A stretch of DNA of 64,000 nucleotides from Bacteroidota bacterium (GTDB taxonomy: Bacteria; Bacteroidota; Ignavibacteria; SZUA-365), in NCBI GenBank assembly GCA_014860565.1, contig JACZJN010000162.1, positions 140,739 through 204,738 on the forward strand. The letters run 5' to 3'. A model generated the notes under the pieces. It made no database searches. It saw only the letters and a list, made by a program, of their open reading frames with translations, and was not told the DNA's origin. Shown one piece after another: positions 55,369-63,006 of the stretch (its first letter is position 1; every line of letters starts with the position of its first letter). Made by a program: the position numbers and the translations under genes.

Positions 55369-56690
55369 TGACGCGGAAAGAATGTGAGAACCTGTTATCG
55401 GTGGCGGTGCAGTATTCCGAGGTCGACGAGGTGTTCGCAGTGCTCAACGTCACCGACAGCTGTGCACGCGGCGTTGTCGGACTCGCCCTGCAGGCTCCCC
55501 ATCGCATGCGCAACGCGGAACTCTCCGTCACAGTCCGCAAGGGACGCCGCTACGCCATGGCCAGCGGAAATGTCCATGACGAATCGAACGTGCGAGAGCT
55601 TGTCGCGCGTGCCGCAACAGCCGCCACGCAGATGCCGGAAGCTCCCGAAGCTCCTCCGTTTCCCGGCGCGGTGGAGATCATCGAAGCACCCATTCAACGG
55701 GAGACTGCTATCACTCGAGCATTGGAAGGACTCGATGATGCCATCGCCTCGTTTCGTGGCAATCCCACTTTCGACAGCATTCAGATGTATGGACGTGTGA
55801 CGAGCGCGAAATCCGCACTGGCGCTCGCATCGTCCAACGGACTCTTCCTCTACCAGCCCTCATCTCTTGCAAACGCACACCTACGATGTTTTTCTGCGGA
55901 TGGCACAAGTACCGGCTTCGCCGAGCAGTATACGATGGATCCTGCTATGCTGCGGTTGTCCGATTTGCTCTCGGAGGCCGCCAGCAACTGTCATGAGTGG
56001 AAAAGTCCTTCTGACATTAAACCCGGCCGCATTACTACCGTGTTCGAACCGCGCGCCCTCGCCGACATGCTGCGCCCGATGATGCAGCAATTCTCAAGAC
56101 GCGCCATCGAGCAGGACCAGAGTTTCCTCCGGAAACTGGACGGCAGTTCCTTCCTCGGGTCGCAGCTCTTCCTGGAAGAGATAAACCTCCGTTCCGATCC
56201 GTACGATGCGCGGTTGGGCTCGATGCCCTTCACTGCCGATGGACAGCCGGTCAGGGCCGAGTCATGGATAACGAAGGGCGTCATTTCTCAGCTCATCACA
56301 GATCGTTACGATGCGATAAAGTCTGGTGAGAAAGAGACCGCGCCGCCGACGAACCTTATCATGGATGTCACGGATCCGGTGCAGGACGTCATCGCCGGCA
56401 CCGAATACGGTCTTCTCGTGAAGGGATTTGCGAATCTGAATATCCTCGATCCGAAAAACTGTCTTCTTTCGGGCTCGACCCGCGATGGCGTATTTCTCAT
56501 TGAAAAGGGTAAAATCACGAAAGCGGTGCGCAATCTCGTGATACGGGAAACACCCGTGTATCTTTTCAAGGAGCTGCTGGCCCTGGGTGTGCCGGAGATA
56601 ACCTCCACGACGGGCAGCTACTTCCCCATGCTTCTTCCCCCGATCCGCGTCAAGGACGTCATGTATACCCAGCTCAGTGGTCTGGTCTGA
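55365..56690 (+). CDS. TldE/PmbA-like protein
   Basis: 441 residues from the ATG at 55365 with a GGAGG site; it overlaps the upstream TldD-like gene by 4 bases. No signal peptide, although the partner has a Tat signal. The PmbA/TldE pattern is visible: VTVRKGRRYAMASGNVHDESNVRELVARA near 50, TSAKSALALASSNGLFLYQ near 165, and EYGLLVKGFANLNILDPKNCLLSGSTRDGVFLIEKGKITKAVRNL near 365-410. No HExxxH is present, as expected for the TldE partner. E. coli TldD/TldE cleave peptides such as antitoxin and microcin precursors. Confidence 0.82.
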   Translation: MMTRKECENLLSVAVQYSEVDEVFAVLNVTDSCARGVVGLALQAPHRMRNAELSVTVRKGRRYAMASGNVHDESNVRELVARAATAATQMPEAPEAPPFPGAVEIIEAPIQRETAITRALEGLDDAIASFRGNPTFDSIQMYGRVTSAKSALALASSNGLFLYQPSSLANAHLRCFSADGTSTGFAEQYTMDPAMLRLSDLLSEAASNCHEWKSPSDIKPGRITTVFEPRALADMLRPMMQQFSRRAIEQDQSFLRKLDGSSFLGSQLFLEEINLRSDPYDARLGSMPFTADGQPVRAESWITKGVISQLITDRYDAIKSGEKETAPPTNLIMDVTDPVQDVIAGTEYGLLVKGFANLNILDPKNCLLSGSTRDGVFLIEKGKITKAVRNLVIRETPVYLFKELLALGVPEITSTTGSYFPMLLPPIRVKDVMYTQLSGLV

Positions 56691-57558
56691 CCATGGCGGC
56701 GTAGATCTCAGAGAAGAGCAGTCCGGCGAACATGATGCCTGCGCCCAGCGCCTCGACGCCAGACATCGATTCGGAAAGCAGCAGGTATGCGATGAGCGCG
56801 GCAAACACAGGTTCCATCGTGAAAATGATCGCCGCCTTGGTGGGCGTCGTTTCTCGCTGATATTTCGACTGAATGAAAATAGCTATGGTGGAAGCGAAGA
56901 AACTCAGATAGAGCACGGCTCCGATCGCAGTGGATGAGAATACGACCTTCTGTGCACCAAGAAGCGGAGCGACGGCGAATCCGATGAAGGCAGTCGTGAC
57001 GAATTGATAGAATACGATTTCCCGGTTGAAGCGCTCCCTGGTGAAAACATCGAGATACACGATGTAAAACGCAAAGACCACGGCGCACAACAGGATGAGG
57101 AAATCGCCGGAGTTGAATGTCCCCCCTGCCGGCGAGGTGAAGATGTAGAGTCCCGTACCGACGATGCCGACGGAGATGGCATTGCCCAACGATGGTCGAC
57201 GGCGTTCGATCGCCAACTGCACAAGCGGCGTGAACACCACCATCGTTCCCGTAAGAAATCCGGCTTTCGACGCGGTGGTTTCGACCAGGCCAATGGTCTG
57301 CAGCGCGAAGCCCGCTCCGAGCAGCACCCCGAGAACAATCCCTGCCTTGAGGGAGGCAAGCGTGGTTGCTTTGATGTCGCGCCATGTATAGATTCCAACC
57401 ATCAGCGCCGCGGCGAAAAATCTCGTTCCCTGGAGCATCAGGGGTGAAAGATCGACCAGCGCAAATTTCGTTACCGTAAACGTGGATCCCCAGATGAGCG
57501 TGATCGCCAACAGATACCTGTCAGCCCTCGGGAAAAGCCTGTGTTCCCTATGTGTCAT
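56674..57558 (-). CDS. EamA/DMT family transporter
   Basis: 294 residues with ten hydrophobic helices in two EamA repeats. The first begins YLLAITLIWGSTFTVTKFAL and the second near LLCAVVFAFYIVYLDVF; PVFAALIAYLLLSESMSGVEALGAGIMFAGL is the usual last-helices signature. Exporter of a metabolite, perhaps an amino acid; substrate not predictable. The start at 57558 has an ACAGGAG site and its coding 5' end overlaps the divergent lipoprotein gene by about 65 bases. The 3' end overlaps the TldE-like gene by 17 bases. Confidence 0.9.
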   Translation of the reverse strand: MTHREHRLFPRADRYLLAITLIWGSTFTVTKFALVDLSPLMLQGTRFFAAALMVGIYTWRDIKATTLASLKAGIVLGVLLGAGFALQTIGLVETTASKAGFLTGTMVVFTPLVQLAIERRRPSLGNAISVGIVGTGLYIFTSPAGGTFNSGDFLILLCAVVFAFYIVYLDVFTRERFNREIVFYQFVTTAFIGFAVAPLLGAQKVVFSSTAIGAVLYLSFFASTIAIFIQSKYQRETTPTKAAIIFTMEPVFAALIAYLLLSESMSGVEALGAGIMFAGLLFSEIYAAMVRPDH

Positions 57559-57928
57559 TGTTCTCCTGTCTACCGTTGCCGGCTGCGGTGAAAAACAGTC
57601 ACCGACGTTGCCGGAGGAAAAGTTCCAGCAAATATACGGCGATATCCTCTTTCTCGGCGAGCTTTACCGCAGTGATTCCACGGCTCTGCGCCTCGCACTC
57701 GATTCCATGCTCACCGCGAACAATATCGATACGACTATTCTTTTCGCATCCGCCCGAGAGATTGTCGTCGACAAGCAAAAAAGTGCGGAGCTCTACCGCA
57801 TCGTGATCGAACGTTTCGAGAAGCAGTCCGCGCGTCCGGATACGCTTGATGCGAAGGAAAAAGCGACCCGGGATTCATTGTCAACGCCCATCAAGCCCAA
57901 AGCGCCTTATCTCACCGGCAAGGAGTAA
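57494..57928 (+). CDS. small DUF4296-like lipoprotein
   Basis: About 144 residues from the ATG at 57494 (a GTG at 57482 is in frame). Lipobox VLLSTVAGC, then a helical, charged domain LPEEKFQQIYGDILFLGELYRSDSTALR and ELYRIVIERFEKQ, resembling DUF4296 lipoproteins of Bacteroidota. The C-terminus is Lys/Pro-rich. Function unknown. The signal-peptide part is encoded opposite the start of the DMT transporter gene, so the two genes overlap head to head and must share or interleave their promoters. Confidence 0.7.
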   Translation: MSVIANRYLSALGKSLCSLCVIVLLSTVAGCGEKQSPTLPEEKFQQIYGDILFLGELYRSDSTALRLALDSMLTANNIDTTILFASAREIVVDKQKSAELYRIVIERFEKQSARPDTLDAKEKATRDSLSTPIKPKAPYLTGKE

Positions 57929-57940
57929 CCCTGCGCCGGA

Positions 57941-59299
57941 CTACCCCTTCCTCTCCAATCCATATTTGTTGATTTTCTTGTACAGGTGGCTGCGCTGTAT
58001 GCCGAGTTCGTCGGCCGTGCGGCTGACGTTCCACTCATAGCGTTCGAGCTGACGGCGCAGAAATGTTTCTTCCGTCATGTCCTTGAATTCCTGGAAGGAA
58101 ACGTCCATCGGGAGTTCGCCTGTCTCAGCTTCACTCGCCCCATAGACAAAGCGTGTGACATCGGCAGGCATGATTGTTTCAGACACCATGATCGCCAGAC
58201 GCTCCACTGCGTTGCGGAGTTCTCGAACATTCCCCGGCCAGTGCATCTCCTGCAGTCGCTGAATCGCGCTTTCATGGATACCGTGCGGAGGGAGCTTATT
58301 CTTCCTGCAGGCTTCCGCGAGAAAGAAATGAATCAGGACAGGGATGTCGTCGCGCCTCTCCCGCAGGGGCGGCACGTGAATGGGAATGACGTTGAGGCGG
58401 TGGAAAAGATCCTCGCGGAAACGTCCCTCACGTATTTCGATCTGCAGATCCTTGTTCGTCGCGGCGATCACGCGCACGTCGACGGCGATGCGTCCATTGC
58501 CTCCGACGCGTTCGAATGTACCCTCCTCCAGGACGCGGAGCACCTTGGCCTGGGCAGAGGGGCTCATATCGCCGATTTCATCGAGGAAAAGCGTACCACC
58601 ATCGGCCTGTTCGAACTTGCCAATGCGCTGCGCCGCGGCACCTGTAAACGATCCCTTTTCATGTCCGAAAAGTTCGCTTTCGATCAGTTCGTGAGGAATG
58701 GCCGCGCAGTTGACCTCCACCATTTCCTTTCCCGCCCTGCCGCTGTTGCGATGCAGCGCACGGGCGACGAGCTCCTTGCCCGTACCGTTCTCACCCGTCA
58801 CGAGGACGTACGCCTCGGTTGGAGCGACGCGCATGATGGTTTCGCGCAGGGCTCCGATCGACGGTGCCGCGCCGATCATTTCATCGGAACCGTGGATCTC
58901 CTCGCGCATGCGGATGTTCTCGCGCAGCAGTGAGGACTGCGTTATCGCGTTGCGCAGTGTGATGAGAATCTTCTCGCGGTCAGGTGGTTTTGAGAGGAAA
59001 TCGAAGGCGCCCTTCTTCGTCGCCTCAACGGCCGTTTCAATGCTTCCATGTCCGGTAAGCAGCACGACGGGCACCTCTGGGAATTCCGCGCGCATGCGTT
59101 CAAGCGTCTCTATGCCGTCGAGTCCCGACATTTTCACGTCGAGAATAACCGCATCGGGACGCACGGCGGCCATGCGCTGCAGTCCCTTCATCCCGCTCTC
59201 CGCCTCGTCGACGGAGAACCCTTCATACTCGAGCGTCATCCGCAGCATTTCACGGATACTCTTTTCATCATCGACGACGAGGATGCGGTGTGTGTCCAT
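57941..59299 (-). CDS. sigma54-dependent NtrC-family response regulator
   Basis: 452 residues from the ATG at 59299. Receiver domain: HRILVVDDEKSIREML with phospho-acceptor Asp in VILDVKMSG near 53. AAA+ domain: Walker A VTGENGTGKELVARALH near 165, the sigma54-contact loop ELFGHEKGSFTGAAAQ (GSFTGA for GAFTGA), and TLFLDEIGDMSPSAQAKVLRVL. A Fis-type helix-turn-helix ends it (YEWNVSRTADELGIQRSHLYKKI). It activates transcription from -24/-12 promoters after phosphorylation. No histidine kinase gene is adjacent. It lies 7 bases after the secreted hypothetical gene. Confidence 0.95.
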   Translation of the reverse strand: MDTHRILVVDDEKSIREMLRMTLEYEGFSVDEAESGMKGLQRMAAVRPDAVILDVKMSGLDGIETLERMRAEFPEVPVVLLTGHGSIETAVEATKKGAFDFLSKPPDREKILITLRNAITQSSLLRENIRMREEIHGSDEMIGAAPSIGALRETIMRVAPTEAYVLVTGENGTGKELVARALHRNSGRAGKEMVEVNCAAIPHELIESELFGHEKGSFTGAAAQRIGKFEQADGGTLFLDEIGDMSPSAQAKVLRVLEEGTFERVGGNGRIAVDVRVIAATNKDLQIEIREGRFREDLFHRLNVIPIHVPPLRERRDDIPVLIHFFLAEACRKNKLPPHGIHESAIQRLQEMHWPGNVRELRNAVERLAIMVSETIMPADVTRFVYGASEAETGELPMDVSFQEFKDMTEETFLRRQLERYEWNVSRTADELGIQRSHLYKKINKYGLERKG

Positions 59300-59306
59300 A
59301 GTCTGA

Positions 59307-60032
59307 TCAGTCGTTTCGTTTGAAAATATCCGAAGGAAGCACGTCTTCGTGACGCTGCAGCGCGATTCCGAATGCGGCACCGAGAGCGTTTACCTTGATG
59401 TCGCGTTCGTCACGCGATCCTTCGAGCTTGAATACTTCCTCACCCAGTTCCAGCATTTCACCCGCCATCTCCACCAGTGCGGGATTTCTCGTCACGCACT
59501 GCAGCCACGCGGAACCGAAAAAATGAGGCAGCTTATCACGATCGAGCGCGCGGGGCGAATCCGGCAGGAGAAGTCCGGGAAGATTTGCCATCCGCCGTTC
59601 AAAGCTCACATGCGATTCTGTCGAGACCGGTACGATGATGCCAATGTCGAGCAGCGGTATGCGAGCGGGAAACGTGTGATACGGCAGCGTCGCGAAACTC
59701 AGGGCGAGGAGCGCCAGGTACGGGTCGCCTTCGGCAAGATACACCGCGTGGATGTAAATCGCATCAAGACGGCGGAGGTCGCCTTCCAGGCTGCGCTGCG
59801 CGAGCGGCTTCTGGACGGAAATGAATGTACGAAGGTCGTAGACGAGACTGATCTCACGCGGCAGTATGAGTCTCCGTACCGTTGGCCAGATGCCTTCCGG
59901 GGCTGTGCGCAATGCCTCGATATTCCCCTGTGGTGGCGGCTTCGTGCTGTCGCCATTCTGCCCTTCCGCGCAATCGATAAACAGCGCAAACAGGACAAGT
60001 ATCGCTATGCATCGGCCGCGCTGCACGCGCAT
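59307..60032 (-). CDS. exported hypothetical protein with VanZ/YfiM-like motif
   Basis: 241 residues. Signal peptide (GRCIAILVLFALFIDCAEGQ) and about 220 residues beyond. DRDKLPHFFGSAWLQ near 165 and SRDERDIKVNALGAAFGIAL near 210 echo the DKxxHF and D-x3-N-xxG-xxxG pattern of YfiM/VanZ-like proteins, but the match is only by eye. The middle (SFATLPYHTFPARIPLLDIGIIVPVSTES) has a hydrophobic stretch. Function unknown. It lies between a carboxylase beta gene (1-base overlap) and a sigma54 regulator (7 bases), so the three are one transcription unit. Confidence 0.7.
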   Translation of the reverse strand: MRVQRGRCIAILVLFALFIDCAEGQNGDSTKPPPQGNIEALRTAPEGIWPTVRRLILPREISLVYDLRTFISVQKPLAQRSLEGDLRRLDAIYIHAVYLAEGDPYLALLALSFATLPYHTFPARIPLLDIGIIVPVSTESHVSFERRMANLPGLLLPDSPRALDRDKLPHFFGSAWLQCVTRNPALVEMAGEMLELGEEVFKLEGSRDERDIKVNALGAAFGIALQRHEDVLPSDIFKRND

Positions 60033-61684
60033 CAGGTCTGGATGACGCCGGGATTGAAGCGGGGTGTATCCGGATTGTTATCTGCGATCTCGATGCAGTA
60101 GCTTATGACGTCTCTCGTGTGCACCGGGTCGATGATCCCGTCCACCCAGAGACGTGATGCGGCATAGTAGGGACTCATCTGCGTTTCGTAGCTATTCTGT
60201 ATGCTGTTGAGGAGTTCCTGCTGTTCGGCTTCGCTGATATGGCGACCGTCGCGCTCCATCTGGGAGAGACGAATTTCGAGAAGCGTCTTGCTGGCCTGCG
60301 CACCGCCCATCACGGAAATCTGCGCCGACGGCCACGCGAAGATGAAGCGCGGGTCATACGCCTTGCCGCACATGGCGTAGTTTCCGGCACCGTAGCTGTT
60401 GCCAATGATGAACGTGATTTTCGGGACCACGGAATTGGCGACGGCATTGACCATTTTCGCGCCATCCTTGATGATACCGCCATGCTCGGCACGGCTGCCG
60501 ATCATGAACCCGGTCACATCCTGGAGAAATATCAACGGGATGCGCTTCTGATTGCAATTGAGAATGAAGCGGGCGGCCTTGTCCGCACTGTCGCTGTATA
60601 TCACGCCGCCGATCTGCATTTCGCCGCTGCCGCTGCGCACGATGCTGCGTTGATTGGCGACAATGCCCACGGCCCAACCGTCGACGCGGGCATAGGCGCA
60701 CACAAGCGATTTCCCGTAATCGGATTTGTATTCGACGAACTCCTGATCGTCGACGATGCAGGAAAGCAGGTCATGGGTATCGAAGGGCTTCGAACGATCC
60801 TTGGGCATGATGCCGAAAAGGTCGCTGGCGGGACGCCGCGGAGCGACGGCCGCGATGCGATCAAACCCTGCATTGCCACGCCTCCCCAGTTTTGAGACGA
60901 GGTCTCGGATAGTTTGCAGCGCGGTCTTGTCGTCAGGCATGCGATAGTCGGTCACACCGCTGATCTCGCTGTGCACCCGTGCGCCTCCAAGTGATTCGTT
61001 GTCAATTTCTTCGCCGATGGCGGCCTTGACCAGATGCGACCCCGCCAGAAAGACTGTTCCTGTGTTCTCGACGATGAGCGACTCATCACTCATGATCGGC
61101 AAGTAGGCGCCGCCTGCGACGCAGTAGCCCATAATGGCCCCGATCTGAGGAATGCCCATCGAGGAAATGACGGCATTATTCCGAAATATGCGTCCGAAAT
61201 GTTCTTTGTCAGGAAATATTTCGTCCTGCATCGGGAGGAACACGCCCGCGGAATCGACCAGATATACGATGGGAATGCGATTCTCCATCGCGATCTCCTG
61301 CGCGCGGAGGTTCTTCTTCGCGGTGATGGGAAACCATGCACCGGCTTTCACCGTGGCGTCGTTGGCGACGATCACGCAGTCCCGGCCGTGGATGCGTCCG
61401 ATACCGAAGACAGTGCCCGCCGAGGGAGCGCCTCCGTACTCTTCGTACATTTCCCATGCAGTGAAGAGCCCGATCTCCAGAAATGGGCTCCCCTCATCAA
61501 GCAATCCGTCGATGCGCTCCCGCGCCGTCATTTTTCCGCGCGCATGATGCTTGTCGATGGCTTTCTGGCCGCCGCCGAGCTTCACCTGTTCCTCTCGGGC
61601 ATGGAGAATACGCACGAGATTCTTCATCGTGTCGGTGTTCATGTCGAACGCCTGCTCCTGCGCACTGAATTTGTCTGTTGTCAT
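60032..61684 (-). CDS. acyl-CoA carboxylase carboxyltransferase (beta) subunit
   Basis: 550 residues in the crotonase-superfamily carboxyltransferase fold. N-terminal half: KLGGGQKAIDKHHARGKMTARERIDGLLD and GRDCVIVANDATVKAGAWFPITAKK. C-terminal half: FLQDVTGFMIGSRAEHGGIIKDGAKMVNAV, ITFIIGNSYGAGNYAMCGKAYDPRFIFAWPSAQISVMGGAQA. Sequence style is that of methylcrotonyl- or propionyl-CoA carboxylase beta (AMCG-AYDPRF being MCC-like). It would work with the BC/BCCP pair at 21873-23899, 36 kb away. Here it shares an operon with a sigma54 regulator. Substrate uncertain. Confidence 0.9.
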   Translation of the reverse strand: MTTDKFSAQEQAFDMNTDTMKNLVRILHAREEQVKLGGGQKAIDKHHARGKMTARERIDGLLDEGSPFLEIGLFTAWEMYEEYGGAPSAGTVFGIGRIHGRDCVIVANDATVKAGAWFPITAKKNLRAQEIAMENRIPIVYLVDSAGVFLPMQDEIFPDKEHFGRIFRNNAVISSMGIPQIGAIMGYCVAGGAYLPIMSDESLIVENTGTVFLAGSHLVKAAIGEEIDNESLGGARVHSEISGVTDYRMPDDKTALQTIRDLVSKLGRRGNAGFDRIAAVAPRRPASDLFGIMPKDRSKPFDTHDLLSCIVDDQEFVEYKSDYGKSLVCAYARVDGWAVGIVANQRSIVRSGSGEMQIGGVIYSDSADKAARFILNCNQKRIPLIFLQDVTGFMIGSRAEHGGIIKDGAKMVNAVANSVVPKITFIIGNSYGAGNYAMCGKAYDPRFIFAWPSAQISVMGGAQASKTLLEIRLSQMERDGRHISEAEQQELLNSIQNSYETQMSPYYAASRLWVDGIIDPVHTRDVISYCIEIADNNPDTPRFNPGVIQT

Positions 61685-61813
61685 CGGGATTTCGCTGCTG
61701 TGGGACGTGTCAATGAAAATACATCAGTCCCACTGGTGACACAAATGCGTGTTGTCTATTGGATACGCGGGTGCTATTTTCTCTTTTTGCGTCCTCCACC
61801 GCAGCGGTGCGCG

Positions 61814-62827
61814 ATGTCTGATCATGATCACGCCATTCTCGAAGTAAAAAATCTGACCACGGTCTTCGATACAGGAGAAGGCATGGCCATGGCGGTTGAC
61901 GATGTGTCATTTGAACTCCGGCGGGGTGAGACACTGGGAATCGTCGGTGAGTCGGGATGCGGAAAATCCGTCACCGCGCTTTCGATCATGCGCCTGATCC
62001 AGAAGCCGGGACGCATCGCAGGAGGAGAAGTCCTTTTTGAAGGACGCGACCTGCTCAAGGTGAGCGACAAGCAGATGCGCATGGTACGCGGCAGCGAAAT
62101 CGGGATGGTGTTCCAGGAACCCATGACCTCGCTGAATCCGGTGTTCACTATCGGCGACCAGCTGACGGAAGGACTGCTGTATCACGGCAACCGATCCTGG
62201 ACCGATGCATACGAAATTGCCGTCGATGTGTTGACGCGCGTCGGGATTCCCGATCCGCATGACGTCATGACAGCGTTCCCTCACCAGCTTTCCGGTGGCA
62301 TGCGGCAACGCGTACTGATTGCGATGGCGCTGGCCGCAGGTCCGTCCGTTCTTATCGCAGACGAACCGACAACCGCCATCGACGTGACCGTGCAGGCGCA
62401 GGTGCTCAAGCTGATCAACGAACTCAAGGTTGAATTCGGCATGTCAGTGCTGTTCATCAGCCATGATCTCGGCGTCGTGGCGGAAACCTGCGATCGCGTC
62501 GCGATCATGTACGCGTCCCATATCGTCGAGTGCGGATCCGTGCGCGACATTTTCTACACACCGCATCATCCCTACACGCTCGGACTGCTCTCATCGATTC
62601 CGGCCTTCCACAAACCAAAAGAGCGCCTGACCATCATACCCGGTCAGGTTCCACGTCCCACGAATTACCCGATGGGATGTAATTTCCATTCCCGCTGCAG
62701 TTACGCGACGGAGCGCTGCGTCAGTCATCAGCCTGAATTGGCCTCCGTGGATGACGGCCATGCTGTCTCCTGCTGGAACACTGCCCTCGTGACCATACCT
62801 GAAAATATTGCACGCCTTCGTCGCTGA
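61814..62827 (+). CDS. Opp/Dpp-type peptide/nickel ABC transporter ATPase
   Basis: 337 residues from the ATG at 61814; the longer open frame upstream is antisense to the carboxylase gene. Walker [17 protein letters not shown] near 47, Q-loop [21 protein letters not shown], signature [17 protein letters not shown], Walker [21 protein letters not shown]. The C-terminal oligo_HPY domain is present ([14 protein letters not shown] and [17 protein letters not shown]). It is a DppD/OppD-like subunit. No permease or binding protein is adjacent, so it is an orphan ATPase in this window. Confidence 0.94.
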   Translation: MSDHDHAILEVKNLTTVFDTGEGMAMAVDDVSFELRRGETLGIVGESGCGKSVTALSIMRLIQKPGRIAGGEVLFEGRDLLKVSDKQMRMVRGSEIGMVFQEPMTSLNPVFTIGDQLTEGLLYHGNRSWTDAYEIAVDVLTRVGIPDPHDVMTAFPHQLSGGMRQRVLIAMALAAGPSVLIADEPTTAIDVTVQAQVLKLINELKVEFGMSVLFISHDLGVVAETCDRVAIMYASHIVECGSVRDIFYTPHHPYTLGLLSSIPAFHKPKERLTIIPGQVPRPTNYPMGCNFHSRCSYATERCVSHQPELASVDDGHAVSCWNTALVTIPENIARLRR

Positions 62828-62851
62828 CCTTTATGGGGACGAACTATTCTG

Positions 62852-62880
62852 TTGATTTCCTTCCAGTTTTACACTAACAT
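62852..62880 (+). promoter_or_regulatory. putative promoter for the secreted protease-like gene
   Basis: TTGATT (62852-62857) stands 17 bases before TAACAT (62875-62880), between the ABC ATPase stop and the gene at 63007. The transcript would have a leader of about 120 bases. Not confirmed. Confidence 0.4.
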
Positions 62881-63006
62881 GCTGTAATAAGTGATTGACG
62901 GATCCCAAGGATTCTCGCAGTAACATTCCTTCCGGTTCGATTGTCATTACGACATCGACCCTGATCTCAGGGGTCCTCCCAACAAATATTTACTTTGAGG
63001 AATTCT

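Noticed and set aside
61034..61813. Extension of the ABC ATPase gene 260 codons upstream
   Set aside because: This part is opposite the carboxylase beta gene; the ATPase family N-terminus begins at the ATG at 61814.
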